Assembly: GCF_024211275.1 (NCBI RefSeq)
Contig: NZ_JAMLDX010000002.1
Coordinates: 124,001-188,000 of the forward strand
From: Sphingomonas tagetis
Lineage (GTDB): Bacteria; Pseudomonadota; Alphaproteobacteria; Sphingomonadales; Sphingomonadaceae
Direction: 5' to 3'
DNA: 64,000 nucleotides
The notes under the pieces were generated by a model, which was not told the DNA's origin, made no database searches, and saw only the letters and a list, made by a program, of their open reading frames with translations. Shown in pieces: positions 1 through 10,405 of this stretch. Within the stretch, counting starts at the first letter, position 1. Each line of letters starts with the position of its first letter. A program made the position numbers and the translations under genes.

Positions 1-658
1 TGAAGAACTTGACCGTACCGGTCGCCTTCTCACCGGTCAGCTGGCGCTGCGGCCCGCCGCGGTCGCCGCCGCCGAAGCCGCCACCCGGGCCGCCGCGATC
101 GCCACGATCCTCACGCGGCGCACGCTCCTGCACCGGCAACGGCTCGCCTTCGATCTTGAGGTCGGTCGCCGAGATGCGTCCGCCGCGATCGACCAGCGTG
201 AAGCCCAGCGGCTGACCTTCGGCCAGACCGGTCAGACCGGCCTGCTCGACTGCGCTGATGTGAACGAACACGTCCTCGCCGCCATCGTCGCGAACGACGA
301 AGCCGAAGCCCTTCTGACCGTTGAAGAACTTGACCACGCCAGTGCCTTCGCCAACGACCTGTGGGGGCATGCCGCCACCGCCGCCGCCGCGACCGCCGCC
401 GAAGCCGCCGCCACCACCACCGCCGCCGCCGAAGCCACCACCGCCGCCACCGCCGCGGTAACCACCGCCACCGCCGCCGCCGCCGAAGCCGCCACCGCCG
501 CCAAAGCCGCCACGGTCACCGAAACCGCCGCCGCCAAAGCCGCCGCGATCACCACCGCCAAAGCTGCTGCCGCCGCCAAACTCGTCGCCGCCGAAACCGT
601 CGCGCTTGTCTCTGCCGCGCCCGCCGCGATCACCGCGGCGCCCTCGATCAAAACTCAT
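1..658 (-). CDS. Cold shock protein with glycine-rich N-terminus and two cold-shock domains (partial, C-terminus outside window)
   Basis: A nucleic-acid-binding cold shock protein read from ATG at 658 down past the left edge. The first ~95 residues are almost only Gly, Arg, Phe and Asp (FGGG and RGG-like repeats). A cold-shock domain follows with GTGVVKFFNGQKGFGFV (RNP1 KGFGFV) and DVFVHIS (RNP2). A second Arg/Gly/Pro-rich linker leads to KATGTVKFF, the beginning of a second cold-shock domain cut by the window edge. Double-domain CspA-family proteins are common in alphaproteobacteria; they act as RNA chaperones in the cytoplasm. The long Gly-rich head is the unusual part. Other frames here are open only because of the repetitive GC-rich code. 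Confidence 0.85.
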   Translation of the reverse strand, partial: MSFDRGRRGDRGGRGRDKRDGFGGDEFGGGSSFGGGDRGGFGGGGFGDRGGFGGGGGFGGGGGGGGYRGGGGGGGFGGGGGGGGGFGGGRGGGGGGMPPQVVGEGTGVVKFFNGQKGFGFVVRDDGGEDVFVHISAVEQAGLTGLAEGQPLGFTLVDRGGRISATDLKIEGEPLPVQERAPREDRGDRGGPGGGFGGGDRGGPQRQLTGEKATGTVKFF

Positions 659-863
659 TGCCCTGTTCGTCTTCCCGGTCGCCCAACTTCACTCCGAAAA
701 CCATACGCTGGACGAGGGCGCAGGCATTCAGGCGCTCCAACGGGACGCCTACAGAATCAGGTCATAACCGAGAAAAGATCAATGCGCGAACATTTTCGTC
801 GCGATTTTGCGCTCGTTCCGGCCGATACTTGCGTCTGTCACGCAGTAGCGGCATTTCGGCAAC

Positions 864-1667
864 ATGGACATCACAACGTTGCTTGCCGACCCGGCCGCCT
901 GGGCCGCCCTTCTTACCCTGATCGTGATGGAGGTGGTGCTCGGCATCGACAACCTCATCTTCATCTCGATCCTGACCAACAAGCTGCCCGAGCATCAGCA
1001 GCAAAAGGCCCGCCGCATCGGCATCGGGCTCGCGCTGGTGATGCGCATCCTGCTGCTGTCGATGATCTGGGTGATCGTCTCGCTCACCGCGCCGGTGTTC
1101 GATCTCGGCCTGCAGGGCGCGCCCGGCGCGCATGGCGAACCGAGCTTCGAGACGGCCTTTTCATGGCGCGACCTGATCCTGATCGCAGGCGGGCTGTTCC
1201 TCGTGTGGAAGGCGACCAAGGAAATCCACCACACGATCGACCCGGTGCCGAGCGACGACGAACTACTCGACAAGAAGCAGGTCGCGACGCTCAACTTCGG
1301 CTCGGCGATCTTCCAGATCATCCTGCTCGACATGGTGTTCTCGGTCGACTCGATCCTGACCGCGGTCGGCATGACCGACGAGATCGCGATCATGGTCACC
1401 GCCGTGATCGTCACCGTCGGCGTGATGCTCGTCGCCGCCGATCCGCTCGCCAATTTCATCAAGCGCAACCCGACGGTGGTGATGCTCGCGCTCGGTTTCC
1501 TGCTGATGATCGGCGCGGTGCTGATCGCTGACGGCTTCGGCGTGCATGTGCCCAAGGGCTATATCTACGCCGCGATGGCGTTCTCGGCACTGGTCGAATC
1601 GCTCAACATGATCGCGCGCCGCTCCAAGACGAAGCGCGACGGCGGCACGCCGCCTACGAGCCATTGA
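864..1667 (+). CDS. TerC family integral membrane protein
   Basis: A 267-residue polytopic inner-membrane protein. The first segment holds the TerC motif VLGIDNLIF (residues ~28-36), and a second acidic intramembrane motif, VFSVDSI, lies in the middle, giving the typical two-half TerC arrangement. About seven hydrophobic segments are visible. TerC proteins have been linked to tellurite resistance and metal (Mn) export; the substrate here cannot be told. There is no CBS or CorC-type domain after the membrane part, so it is the short form. It stands alone, divergent from the cold shock gene across a 205-base gap and followed after 30 bases by an exonuclease gene. Confidence 0.88.
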   Translation: MDITTLLADPAAWAALLTLIVMEVVLGIDNLIFISILTNKLPEHQQQKARRIGIGLALVMRILLLSMIWVIVSLTAPVFDLGLQGAPGAHGEPSFETAFSWRDLILIAGGLFLVWKATKEIHHTIDPVPSDDELLDKKQVATLNFGSAIFQIILLDMVFSVDSILTAVGMTDEIAIMVTAVIVTVGVMLVAADPLANFIKRNPTVVMLALGFLLMIGAVLIADGFGVHVPKGYIYAAMAFSALVESLNMIARRSKTKRDGGTPPTSH

Positions 1668-1697
1668 GCGTTCACACTTAAACCGCTAGGCGGGCGC

Positions 1698-2318
1698 ATG
1701 GCCGTTTACCTGCACGAAGAAGACCTGCCCGCCGACGTGTTCGCCCCGGGCGCCGACATCGCCGTCGACACCGAGACGATGGGGCTGCTGACGCCGCGCG
1801 ACCGGCTGTGCGTGGTGCAGCTGTCGGACGGCGGCGCGGACGAGCATCTCGTGCGCTTTTCGCCCGGCAGCGACTATGCCGCGCCGAACCTCAAGGCGCT
1901 GCTCGCCGACCCATCGCGGGTGAAGCTCTATCATTTCGGACGCTTCGATCTCGCTGCGATCCGTCACTATCTCGGCGTTACTGCCGCGCCGGTCTATTGC
2001 ACCAAGATCGCCTCGCGGCTGGTGCGCACCTATACCGACCGCCACGGCCTCAAGGACCTGGTGCGCGAACTGCTGGGGCAGGAAATTTCGAAGCAACAGC
2101 AGTCGTCCGACTGGGGCGGCCCGGTGCTCTCCGACGCGCAGAAGGACTATGCCGCGTCGGACGTGCGCTACCTCCACGCGATGCGCGAGGAACTCGACCG
2201 CCGCCTTGCCCGCGAAGGCCGCACGGCGCTGGCCAAGGCCTGTTTCGATTTTCTGCCACATCGCGCCGAACTGGATCTCGCCGGCTGGCCGGAGGTTGAC
2301 ATCTTCGCGCATGCGTAA
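1698..2318 (+). CDS. Ribonuclease D-like 3'-5' exonuclease (short form without HRDC domains)
   Basis: A 206-residue DEDDy exonuclease. ExoI is DTETMGL (Asp24 and Glu26), ExoII lies in YHFGRFDLAAI, and ExoIII is YAASDVRYLHAM with the Tyr and Asp of the DEDDy type. E. coli RNase D is about 375 residues with HRDC domains; this protein is only the catalytic domain, as is usual for the sphingomonad homologue. Expected role: trimming of tRNA and other RNA 3' ends in the cytoplasm using two metal ions. The gene is followed by a palindromic repeat that separates it from lptC. Confidence 0.88.
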   Translation: MAVYLHEEDLPADVFAPGADIAVDTETMGLLTPRDRLCVVQLSDGGADEHLVRFSPGSDYAAPNLKALLADPSRVKLYHFGRFDLAAIRHYLGVTAAPVYCTKIASRLVRTYTDRHGLKDLVRELLGQEISKQQQSSDWGGPVLSDAQKDYAASDVRYLHAMREELDRRLAREGRTALAKACFDFLPHRAELDLAGWPEVDIFAHA

Positions 2319-2330
2319 GTTGTTCGAATC

Positions 2331-2403
2331 CCGGCACCGGCCCGCTCCCCCACCCGGCCACCCAACGCCAGTATCCTACGGGTGGCCGGGTGGGGGAGCG
2401 GGC
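2331..2403. repeat. Dispersed palindromic repeat, copy 1 (between the exonuclease gene and lptC)
   Basis: A perfect 24-base inverted repeat: the left arm at 2340-2363 (begins GCCCGCTCCCCCACCCGG) pairs with the right arm at 2380-2403 around a 16-base loop. The left arm, its flank CCGGCACCG and the loop word CAGTATCCT recur at 36082-36161, so it is a dispersed element rather than a lone terminator. The RNA could fold into a very stable hairpin and may act as a terminator for the upstream gene. Confidence 0.8.
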
Positions 2404-2488
2404 GGAGCGGCCAAAGGCTCCGACGATGCGAAGCATCGGTGGACAGGCAGCGGAGGGCGGTGCCGCTTCCTCGCTTGCGAGCACAAGA

Positions 2489-3130
2489 ATGTCTGAGATC
2501 GCGGTCCAGGAACGTTCGCGCCGCAAGCACTGGGCGCGGCCGGGCGGCAGCCACGATCATATCGTGCGCACGCTGCTGATGGTGCTGCCGGCCGGAATCG
2601 GCGTGCTCGGCGCATTCCTGGTGATGGCGCCGCTGTTTATGGGCGGCGACGTGTCGTTCGTGCTCGACAAGAACAAGGTCGATGTCGCGAGCGAGCGGCT
2701 GCGCATCCAGTCGGCGCGCTATCGCGGCGCCGACGCCAAGGGCCAGCCCTTCGTGCTGCAAGCCGGGTCGGCGGTGCAGAAGAGTTCGGCCGAGCCGGTC
2801 GTCCAGCTCAGCGACCTCACCGCGGGCATCCGTTTGTCCGACGGCCCGGCCGAGGTCCGCGCCGAACGCGGCCGCTACAATATGGACAGCGAGCAGGTCG
2901 CCGTGGACGGTCCGATCGCCTTCCGCACCAGCGACGGCTATCGCCTCGACACGCGCGATTCGACGATCGACCTCAAGACCCGCCGGCTCACCGGCACGGG
3001 CAATATCGACGGCAGCACGCCGCTCGGCAACTTCCGCGGCAACAAGATGACCGCCGATCTGGACAAGCGCACGGTCCGCATCGACGGCAATGCCCGCTTG
3101 CGGATCGATCCCAAGCGCGCAAATAGGTGA
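2489..3130 (+). CDS. lptC: LPS export ABC transporter periplasmic protein LptC
   Basis: A bitopic inner-membrane protein of the Lpt bridge that takes LPS from LptB2FG to LptA. I start it at the ATG at 2489 (MSEIAVQERSRRKHW), giving 213 residues. An in-frame ATG at 2390 would add 33 residues encoded by the palindromic repeat, which is unlikely to be coding. One transmembrane helix is seen at residues ~28-50 (VLPAGIGVLGAFLVMAPLF), then an all-beta OstA-like periplasmic domain. Its stop overlaps or touches the lptA start, and lptA, lptB and rpoN follow, the standard alphaproteobacterial order. Confidence 0.88.
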   Translation: MSEIAVQERSRRKHWARPGGSHDHIVRTLLMVLPAGIGVLGAFLVMAPLFMGGDVSFVLDKNKVDVASERLRIQSARYRGADAKGQPFVLQAGSAVQKSSAEPVVQLSDLTAGIRLSDGPAEVRAERGRYNMDSEQVAVDGPIAFRTSDGYRLDTRDSTIDLKTRRLTGTGNIDGSTPLGNFRGNKMTADLDKRTVRIDGNARLRIDPKRANR

Positions 3131-3132
3131 TC

Positions 3133-3678
3133 ATGTCCCGCCCGCTCGCAATCGGCCTGTTCGCCGCCATCACCACCACCGCCACGCTTGCCGGTTCGGC
3201 GATGGGCCAGTCGCGTCACGATACCAGTGCGCCGATCGACTTCGCCGCGCAGAGCATCGAGCTGCAGGACCGCGCGAATCGCGCCATCCTGTCGGGCGGC
3301 GTCCGCATCACCCAGGCCAATATGACGCTGACCGCCGCGCGCGTGACGGTGAGCTATACCGGTCAGGTGATCAGCGGCTCGCCTTCGGTCTCGCGCTTCG
3401 ATGCCTCGGGCGGCGTCACCGTGTCGCGGCCCGACCAGACCGCGCGCGCGCAGTATGGCGTGTACGACATCAACCGACGCGTGATCACCATGCTCGGCGG
3501 GGTCACGCTGACGCAGGGCGCCAACACCGTGAGTGGCGGGCGGCTGACGATCAATCTCGACACGGGCCGCGCCTCGATCGACGGCTCGGGGGTCGGCACC
3601 ACGCGCGCGCCCGATGGCAGCGTGATCCGCTCGGGCGGCCGCGTGACCGGCCGCTTCACCGTGCCCAAGCGCGACTGA
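3133..3678 (+). CDS. lptA: LPS transport periplasmic protein LptA (OstA family)
   Basis: A periplasmic beta-jellyroll protein that forms the LPS bridge to the outer membrane. It has a signal peptide (residues ~1-25, ending near SAMGQ) and then an OstA/LptA domain rich in short strands (SIELQDRANRAILSGGVRI). I chose ATG at 3133 (about 181 residues); a GTG at 3127 that overlaps the lptC stop codon would add two residues, and AGGTGA lies just upstream of the ATG. Tightly coupled to lptC and followed after 107 bases by lptB. Confidence 0.87.
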   Translation: MSRPLAIGLFAAITTTATLAGSAMGQSRHDTSAPIDFAAQSIELQDRANRAILSGGVRITQANMTLTAARVTVSYTGQVISGSPSVSRFDASGGVTVSRPDQTARAQYGVYDINRRVITMLGGVTLTQGANTVSGGRLTINLDTGRASIDGSGVGTTRAPDGSVIRSGGRVTGRFTVPKRD

Positions 3679-3785
3679 TCGGCACGCGCCCCGCTCGCTT
3701 CGTCGTTTTTCGCCATGCATGAAACTTGCCAAGTGACGCGCATGCAAGGATTCGCTAACCACTTCGTGCGAGCAGGGAAGGCAAT

Positions 3786-4562
<777 letters not shown>

Positions 4563-4565
4563 CCC

Positions 4566-6071
4566 ATGTCACTCGCGCCACGCCTCGATCTAAGGCAGTC
4601 GCAATCACTGGTGATGACGCCGCAGTTGCAGCAGGCGATCAAGCTGCTGGCGCTGTCGAACCTCGAAATCGAGACCTTCATTGCCGAGGAGATCGAGCGC
4701 AATCCGCTGCTCGATACGAGCGGCGGCGAGGATGAGCGCGGCGCGCCCGACGCGGAACCCGAACTGCAAGCCGAGCGCGACGGGCCAGCCGATTCCAGCG
4801 AGCTGCTCGACGGCGGCGCGACGACCGGTGAACCCTCGCTGGACGTCGATTTCTCTACCGAAACCTTCCATCACGACAGCGCCTCGGATTCGATCGGCGG
4901 CCTCGATGGCGGTCTCGGCATGGGCGGAACCGGCGGCGGCGGAAGTTCGGCGGACGACGGGCCGGACTTCGACAGCTTCTCCGCCCCCGACCTCAGCCTC
5001 GCCGATCACCTGACCGCACAGGCCGGAGCGAGCATCGCCGGGCCGGACCTGTTCATCGCGCAGCACATCATCGACCAGATCGACGAAGCGGGTTACGTGA
5101 CCGCGCCATTGCTCGACATGGCGACGCGGCTCGGCGTTTCGCTGGCCCGGGTCGAGGCGGTGCTGGCGATCATCCAGACCTTCGACCCGACCGGTGTCGG
5201 CGCGCGCGACCTCGCCGAATGCCTGACGCTGCAAGCGAAGGAGGCCGACCGCTACGACCCGTGCATGGCCGCGCTGATCGCCAATCTCGACCTGCTCGCG
5301 CGCGGCGAGCTGGGTCGGCTCAAGCGCATCTGCAGCGTCGATGACGAGGATATGGCGGACATGATCCGCGAGCTGCGCAACTACGATCCCAAGCCCGGCT
5401 GCCGCTATGGCGGCGAGCCGGTGCCCGCGGTCACGCCCGACATCTTCGTCGCGCCGCGCGGCCAGGGCTGGGCGGTCGAACTCAACAGCGCCACCCTGCC
5501 CCGCGTACTGGTCAACCGCGCTTATTATGCCGAGGTGTCGGCAGGCCCGCAGGACAAGTCGAGCAAGGCGTGGCTGTCCGACATGCTCGCCAGCGCCAAC
5601 TGGCTGGTCAAAGCACTCGACCAGCGCCAGCGCACGATCATCAAGGTCGCGAGCGAGATCGTGAAGCAGCAGGAAGCCTTTTTCCGCAACGGCGTGTCGC
5701 ATCTCAAGCCGTTGACCCTGCGGCAGATCGCCGACGCGATCGAAATGCATGAATCCACCGTCAGCCGCGTCACCTCGAACAAATATCTCAGCTGCGCGCG
5801 CGGGATGTTCGAGTTGAAATACTTCTTCACCTCGGCGATCCAGTCGTCCGAAGGCGGCGACGCGGTGTCGGCCGAAGCGGTCAAGAGCGCGATCCGCACG
5901 CTGATCCAGGCCGAGGACGCCAGGAAGATCCTGTCCGACGACACGCTGGTCGACATGCTCAACGCCAAGGGCTTCGACATCGCGCGGCGCACGGTGGCGA
6001 AATACCGCGAGGCGATGGGGATCGGCAGCTCGGTCCAGCGCCGCCGGCAAAAGGCGCTGGAGGGGGCTTAG
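4566..6071 (+). CDS. rpoN: RNA polymerase sigma-54 factor RpoN
   Basis: A 501-residue alternative sigma factor. Region I is the Gln/Leu-rich start ([20 protein letters not shown]), followed by a long acidic, Gly-rich region II (~50-150), the core-binding domain, a helix-turn-helix ([18 protein letters not shown], near 380) and the C-terminal RpoN box [10 protein letters not shown] near 475, which reads the -24 promoter element. It needs AAA+ activators, none of which lie in this window. Location after lptB is conserved in alphaproteobacteria. Its last three bases overlap the convergent DUF2200 gene. Confidence 0.95.
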   Translation: MSLAPRLDLRQSQSLVMTPQLQQAIKLLALSNLEIETFIAEEIERNPLLDTSGGEDERGAPDAEPELQAERDGPADSSELLDGGATTGEPSLDVDFSTETFHHDSASDSIGGLDGGLGMGGTGGGGSSADDGPDFDSFSAPDLSLADHLTAQAGASIAGPDLFIAQHIIDQIDEAGYVTAPLLDMATRLGVSLARVEAVLAIIQTFDPTGVGARDLAECLTLQAKEADRYDPCMAALIANLDLLARGELGRLKRICSVDDEDMADMIRELRNYDPKPGCRYGGEPVPAVTPDIFVAPRGQGWAVELNSATLPRVLVNRAYYAEVSAGPQDKSSKAWLSDMLASANWLVKALDQRQRTIIKVASEIVKQQEAFFRNGVSHLKPLTLRQIADAIEMHESTVSRVTSNKYLSCARGMFELKYFFTSAIQSSEGGDAVSAEAVKSAIRTLIQAEDARKILSDDTLVDMLNAKGFDIARRTVAKYREAMGIGSSVQRRRQKALEGA

Positions 6072-6430
6072 CTCTCCGCCGGCTTGCGCAAGATCTTCGC
6101 CATCGCCTTGCCCTTGGCGAGTTCATCGATCAGCTTGTCGAGATAGCGCAGCTCACGCATCAGCGGCTCCTCGATATTCTCGACGCGAATGCCGCAAACG
6201 ACGCCAGTGATCAGCGACCGCGCCGGGTTGAGCGCCGGGGCCTGCGCGAAGAAATCCTGAAACGTCGTCTTCTTCTCGAAATGATCCTCCAGCGCCGCCT
6301 GACTGTACCCGGTCAGCCAGCGGAAGATCTCATCGACCTCCGCCTTCGTGCGCCCCTTCTTCTCCGCCTTGGCGATATAGTGCGGATAGACGCTCGCGAC
6401 GCTGATCGAATAGATGCGATGACCGGTCAT
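6068..6430 (-). CDS. DUF2200 domain protein
   Basis: A 120-residue soluble protein starting at ATG 6430 ([19 protein letters not shown]). The body matches the DUF2200 family: [19 protein letters not shown], then IFRWLTGY, and a lysine-rich C-terminus. Family function is unknown to me. It converges on rpoN, overlapping its stop by three bases, and is divergent from dapB with 81 bases between the start codons. A longer upstream frame exists but runs antisense through dapB and is rejected. Confidence 0.82.
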   Translation of the reverse strand: MTGHRIYSISVASVYPHYIAKAEKKGRTKAEVDEIFRWLTGYSQAALEDHFEKKTTFQDFFAQAPALNPARSLITGVVCGIRVENIEEPLMRELRYLDKLIDELAKGKAMAKILRKPAES

Positions 6431-6511
6431 GATGGCTCGCACTATATCCGACGATATCGCAGACCGAAATCGGCTGTTGCGGTTTCCCACATCCAGCGCC
6501 AAGCAGCGGCG

Positions 6512-7240
6512 ATGAGCAGCATCGGCATCTATGGCAGCCAGGGGCGTATGGGCCTCGCGATCCAGGACATCCTCGCGAGCGAAGGCGTGCGCTATGCCGG
6601 CGGTGCGGACGCCAGCGACGATCCTGTGCCGGTGGCGCAGGCCGCCGACGCGCTGGTCGACTTCTCCTCGCCCGCCGCGCTCGAATCGCATCTTGCCGCG
6701 GCGCGCGCCGCGGGCACGCCGATCGTGATCGGCACGACCGGCATCAACGCGCAGCATCACGCGCTGATCGACGACGCGGCGCGCGACATCGCCGTGTTGC
6801 AGACCGGCAATACCTCGCTCGGCGTGGTGCTGCTCGCGCGGCTGGTGCGCGAAGCGGCGGCACGGCTCGGGCCGGACTGGGACATCGAGATCGTCGAGGC
6901 GCATCACCGCCACAAGCTCGACGCGCCGTCGGGCACCGCGCTGATGCTCGGCGAAGCGGCTGCGGCGGGCCGCGAGGTCGCGCTGGGCGAGGTCCGCGTG
7001 GCCGACCGCGCGGGCCTGAGCGGCGCACGCGCAGAAGGCACGATCGGCTTCGCCTCGATCCGCGGCGGCAGCATCGTTGGCGACCACCACGTGATCTTCG
7101 CCGGCGCCGGCGAGCGGATCGAGCTGGCGCATCTGGCGCAGGAACGCGCGATCTTCGCGCGCGGCGCGGTCAAGGCGGCGCTGTGGCTCGCGAAGCAGCC
7201 CGCCGGGCGCTACACCATGGATGCGGTACTCGGCCTTTGA
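6512..7240 (+). CDS. dapB: 4-hydroxy-tetrahydrodipicolinate reductase DapB
   Basis: Lysine/diaminopimelate biosynthesis enzyme, 242 residues from the ATG at 6512. The Rossmann loop is [10 protein letters not shown] (residues 5-14), the active-site stretch is [15 protein letters not shown] with the catalytic His pair and the Lys, and GDHHVIFAG is in the C-terminal part. Slightly shorter than the E. coli enzyme (273), as in other sphingomonads. An open frame continues upstream to 6281 but overlaps the divergent DUF2200 gene, so it was not used. Its TGA overlaps the TTG start of nth, suggesting translational coupling. Confidence 0.93.
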   Translation: MSSIGIYGSQGRMGLAIQDILASEGVRYAGGADASDDPVPVAQAADALVDFSSPAALESHLAAARAAGTPIVIGTTGINAQHHALIDDAARDIAVLQTGNTSLGVVLLARLVREAAARLGPDWDIEIVEAHHRHKLDAPSGTALMLGEAAAAGREVALGEVRVADRAGLSGARAEGTIGFASIRGGSIVGDHHVIFAGAGERIELAHLAQERAIFARGAVKAALWLAKQPAGRYTMDAVLGL

Positions 7241-7899
7241 AGAGGGGAGACGTCTTCCATTTCTTCGAGCGGCTCGCCGCGGCCAATCCGCATCCCGAGA
7301 CCGAGCTCGAATCGGTCAACGACTATACCTTGCTGGTCGCGGTGGTGCTGTCGGCGCAGGCGACCGACGCCGGGGTCAACAAGGCCACCCGCCGCCTGTT
7401 CGCCGAGGTCGATACCCCCGAGAAAATGGTCGCGCTGGGCGAGGACGAGCTCAAGCAACACATCAAGACGATCGGCCTGTTCAATACCAAGGCGAAGAAC
7501 GTCATCGCCCTGTCGCAGGCGCTGATCGCCGATCATGGCGGCAAGGTGCCCGCCGACCGCGACGCGCTGGAAAAGCTGCCCGGCGTCGGCCGCAAGACCG
7601 CCAATGTCGTAATGAACGTCGCGTTCGGAGCGGAGACCTTTGCGGTCGACACGCACATCTTCCGCATCGGCAACCGTACCGGCCTCGCCCCGGGCAAGAC
7701 CCCGCTCGCGGTCGAGAAGCAGCTCGAGAAGAAGGTCCCCCAGCCGTTCCGCGTCCACGCGCATCACTGGCTGATCCTGCATGGCCGCTATGTCTGCAAG
7801 GCGCGCACGCCCGAATGCTGGCGCTGCATCGTTGCCGACCTGTGTGCATACAAGCCCAAAACGCCGCCGCCGAAGAACTGGAAAGACCCCGCCGTTTAG
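7237..7899 (+). CDS. nth: Endonuclease III (bifunctional DNA glycosylase/AP lyase)
   Basis: Base-excision repair enzyme removing oxidised pyrimidines, 220 residues. The helix-hairpin-helix [12 protein letters not shown] carries the catalytic Lys, and the catalytic Asp is in [11 protein letters not shown]. Four C-terminal cysteines (C-X6-C-X2-C-X5-C, within [16 protein letters not shown]) form the 4Fe-4S cluster. I use the TTG at 7237 (then [12 protein letters not shown]), which overlaps the dapB stop; the only upstream in-frame option lies inside dapB. The TTG start should give low translation unless coupled. Confidence 0.9.
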   Translation: MKRGDVFHFFERLAAANPHPETELESVNDYTLLVAVVLSAQATDAGVNKATRRLFAEVDTPEKMVALGEDELKQHIKTIGLFNTKAKNVIALSQALIADHGGKVPADRDALEKLPGVGRKTANVVMNVAFGAETFAVDTHIFRIGNRTGLAPGKTPLAVEKQLEKKVPQPFRVHAHHWLILHGRYVCKARTPECWRCIVADLCAYKPKTPPPKNWKDPAV

Positions 7900-7941
7900 C
7901 GCTGGCGCGGCGCGTTCGCCTTTGCTAGTCGCGATCGCCAC

Positions 7942-8018
7942 GCACCCGTAGCTCAGCTGGATAGAGTACTGCCCTCCGAAGGCAGGGGTCACAGGTTCGA
8001 ATCCTGTCGGGTGCGCCA
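7942..8018 (+). tRNA. tRNA-Arg (anticodon CCG)
   Basis: A 77-base cloverleaf. The acceptor stem GCACCCG (7942-7948) pairs with CGGGTGC (8008-8014), followed by discriminator G and an encoded CCA (8016-8018). The D-arm contains AGCTCAGCTGGAT, the anticodon loop is CTCCGAA (CCG, reads CGG), and the T-arm contains GGTTCGAATCC. It stands between nth and the DUF485 gene, about 40 bases after nth. Confidence 0.97.
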
Positions 8019-8107
8019 TTACCCTTCTCTTTGCTTGCGAGCCGCGCCAAGGTGCGGCACCAAGCCACCCGCCGAACAGGCGGATTAATATGATAAAAGG
8101 GGGAGTG

Positions 8108-8434
8108 ATGGCAGATCAGGAAGTGCTGGAGCGTGTCGCAAGCGATCCGCGCTACGTGCCGCTGGTGCGCGAGCGCACGCGGTTTGCCTGGACGCTGTCG
8201 GCGGTCGTGGTCGGGCTGTTCATGGCGTTCATCCTGGTCATCGCGCTCGACAAGGCGCTGCTGGCGACGCCGGTCGGCGGGCTGGTCGCGACCTGGGGCA
8301 TTCCGGTGGGGCTCGGTCTCATCCTGCTCGCCATCGCCTCGATCGCGCTGTTCACGCGGCGCGCCAACCGGCGCTGGGACCCGGTGATGGCCGCCATCCT
8401 GTCGGACGCCGTCGCGAAGGATGCAGCCAAGTGA
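8108..8434 (+). CDS. DUF485 domain inner-membrane protein
   Basis: A small protein of 108 residues starting at the ATG at 8108 behind a purine-rich AAGGGGGAG; an ATG at 8090 would add six residues. Two hydrophobic helices are seen ([19 protein letters not shown] and [16 protein letters not shown]), with the DUF485 beginning [19 protein letters not shown]485 proteins are regularly encoded just before acetate/cation symporters of the ActP type, as in E. coli yjcH-actP, and probably assist the transporter. The stop overlaps the GTG start of actP (GTGA). Confidence 0.88.
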   Translation: MADQEVLERVASDPRYVPLVRERTRFAWTLSAVVVGLFMAFILVIALDKALLATPVGGLVATWGIPVGLGLILLAIASIALFTRRANRRWDPVMAAILSDAVAKDAAK

Positions 8435-10134
8435 ACCGCCTCTATTTCGGCCTCACCGCGCTGTTCGTGCTGATCGCCACCCCGGCGCTGGCGGATGCCC
8501 TCACCGGGCAGACCCAGCAGCAACCGCTCAACTGGATCGCGATCGCGATGTTCGCGGCCTTCGCGACGCTGACCATCTTCATCACCCGCTGGGCTGCGCG
8601 GCGCACGCGCACCGCATCGGATTTCTACACCGCGGGCGGCGGCATTTCGGGCTTCCAGAACGGGCTCGCCATCGCCGGCGACTTCATGTCGGCGGCGTCG
8701 TTCCTCGGTATTTCGGCGCAGATCTACACCGACGGCTATGACGGGCTGATCTACTCGATCGGCTTCCTGATGGGCTGGCCGATCATCTCGTTCCTGATCG
8801 CGGAAAAGCTGCGCAACCTCGGCCGTTTCACCTTTGCCGACGTCGCCTCGTTCCGCTTCGCGCAGGGGCCGGTGCGCAGCTTCGCCGCGATCAGCACCTT
8901 GCTCATCGTCGCCTTCTACCTGATCGCGCAGATGGTCGGCGCGGGGCAGCTGATCAAATTGCTGTTCGGCCTGCCCTATCCGGTCGCGGTGGTGCTCGTC
9001 GGCGTGCTGATGATCATCTACGTACTGGTCGGCGGCATGACCGCCACCACCTGGATCCAGATCTGCAAGGCGGTGATGCTGCTCGCCGGCGCGAGCTTCA
9101 TCGCATTGTCGGTGCTGTGGCAGTTCGGCTTCTCGCTCGACGCCTTGTTCGCGCGCGCGGTCGAGGTGAAGACCAGCCTCGCGCTCGACAAGGGCATGGC
9201 GCCAGCCGAGGCGGCGGCGAAGGGCGCCGCGATCATGGGTCCGGGCAGCTTCATCAAGGACCCGATTTCCGCCGTTTCGTTCGGCCTCGCGTTGCTGCTC
9301 GGCACCGCCGGCCTGCCGCACATCCTGATGCGCTTCTTCACCGTTCCGGACGCCAAGGAGGCGCGCAAGTCGGTGCTATGGGCGACCACCTGGATCGGCT
9401 ATTTCTATATCCTGACCTTCGTCATCGGCTTCGGCGCGATCGTGATGGTCGCGACCGATGGACGCTACCAAGACGGTGCGGGCGCGCTGCTCGGCGGGGT
9501 CAACATGGCCGCGATCCACCTCAGCCACGCGGTCGGCGGCGACCTGTTCCTCGGCTTCATTTCGGCCGTGGCGTTCGCGACGATCCTGGCGGTCGTCGCC
9601 GGGCTGACGCTGTCAGGCGCGTCGGCGGTCAGCCATGACCTTTACGCTTCGGTGTGGAAGCACGGCACGGCGACCTCCGCCGACGAGTTGCGGGTCTCGC
9701 GGATCACCACGCTGACGCTGGGCGTGGTCGCGGTGCTGCTCGGCATCCTGTTCGAGAAGCAGAATGTCGCCTTCATGGTCAGCCTCGCCTTCGCGCTGGC
9801 TGCCTCGGGCAATGTGCCCGCGCTGATCCTGTCGCTCTACTGGAAGGATTGCACCGGACGCGGCGTGATGGTCGGCGGGCTGCTCGGTCTGCTCTCGGCC
9901 TTCATCCTGACCCTGTTGTCGCCGACGGTATGGACGACGACCTTCGGGCTGGGCGACGCGCCCTTCCCTTATTCGTCGCCCGCGATCATCTCGGTGCCGC
10001 TCGGTTTCATCGGCATCTGGCTGGTGTCGCTGCTCGACCGTTCGGCCAATGCGGCGGAAGAACGCGCCCGCTTCCGCGATCAGCAGATCCAGTCGGAGAC
10101 GGGGATCGGCGCCTTCGCCGCATCCGATCACTGA
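8431..10134 (+). CDS. actP: Cation/acetate symporter ActP (sodium:solute symporter family)
   Basis: A 567-residue inner-membrane transporter with an N-terminal signal-like helix ([14 protein letters not shown]) and about 13 membrane segments. SSS-family features include [20 protein letters not shown] and [15 protein letters not shown] near residues 50-95, as in ActP. Expected role: sodium- or proton-driven uptake of acetate and other short carboxylates. It starts with GTG at 8431 overlapping the DUF485 stop. Its stop codon abuts the left end of a palindromic element. Confidence 0.9.
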   Translation: MNRLYFGLTALFVLIATPALADALTGQTQQQPLNWIAIAMFAAFATLTIFITRWAARRTRTASDFYTAGGGISGFQNGLAIAGDFMSAASFLGISAQIYTDGYDGLIYSIGFLMGWPIISFLIAEKLRNLGRFTFADVASFRFAQGPVRSFAAISTLLIVAFYLIAQMVGAGQLIKLLFGLPYPVAVVLVGVLMIIYVLVGGMTATTWIQICKAVMLLAGASFIALSVLWQFGFSLDALFARAVEVKTSLALDKGMAPAEAAAKGAAIMGPGSFIKDPISAVSFGLALLLGTAGLPHILMRFFTVPDAKEARKSVLWATTWIGYFYILTFVIGFGAIVMVATDGRYQDGAGALLGGVNMAAIHLSHAVGGDLFLGFISAVAFATILAVVAGLTLSGASAVSHDLYASVWKHGTATSADELRVSRITTLTLGVVAVLLGILFEKQNVAFMVSLAFALAASGNVPALILSLYWKDCTGRGVMVGGLLGLLSAFILTLLSPTVWTTTFGLGDAPFPYSSPAIISVPLGFIGIWLVSLLDRSANAAEERARFRDQQIQSETGIGAFAASDH

Positions 10135-10400
10135 GGGTCCAAACTCAATTGGAACGAGGTCGAGACGGAGCGGAATTTGGTGTTGGGCTAGGAGCAAGGA
10201 GGGAGCGATGCTGAAGCATCGTGACCGACGCGCGACGACGCCCGGCGCCAAATTCCGCCCGCCGCTGCGCGGTTGCCCATGGAAGGCCGCCGAGCTGCGT
10301 CGCTTGCTTGCGCGTAGCTTCAGCTACGCGGCTGCGCCGCCCTCCTTGTCGGCGGCCTTCCATGGGCAATCGATCCTCGTTCCAATTGAGTTTGGACCCT
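10134..10400. repeat. 267-bp nested palindromic element with 26-base terminal inverted repeats (MITE-like)
   Basis: The ends at 10134-10159 (begins AGGGTCCAAACTCAATTGG) and 10375-10400 are perfect inverted repeats of 26 bases. Inside lie a GCGGAATTTGG / CCAAATTCCGC pair, a 19-base pair at 10273-10291 and 10351-10369, and a small hairpin GCGTAGCTTCAGCTACGC. No transposase is encoded. The element fills the gap between the convergent actP and aldo/keto reductase genes and borders the pectin region. It could be a non-autonomous mobile repeat or a very strong bidirectional terminator. No target-site duplication is obvious. Confidence 0.8.
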
Positions 10401-10405
10401 AAGCG

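Noticed and set aside
400-560. CRISPR-like or tandem repeat array in the GGCGG-rich stretch
   Set aside because: The repeats are irregular codon repeats of Gly/Phe in the cold shock gene, without spacers of constant length; no CRISPR array was seen anywhere in the window.
232-651. An Ala/Val-rich 139-residue open frame on the minus strand
   Set aside because: It is a different frame of the cold shock gene; the true frame gives Gly-rich repeats and clear RNP1/RNP2 motifs from ATG 658.
260-1531. A 423-residue plus-strand open frame spanning the cold shock and terC region
   Set aside because: It is antisense to the Gly-rich coding part and then out of frame with TerC; Ala/Thr and Arg/His repeats are products of GC-rich third positions.
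2390-2488. N-terminal extension of LptC
   Set aside because: It is encoded by the end of a dispersed palindromic repeat and lies before a proper ATG at 2489 and the membrane segment.
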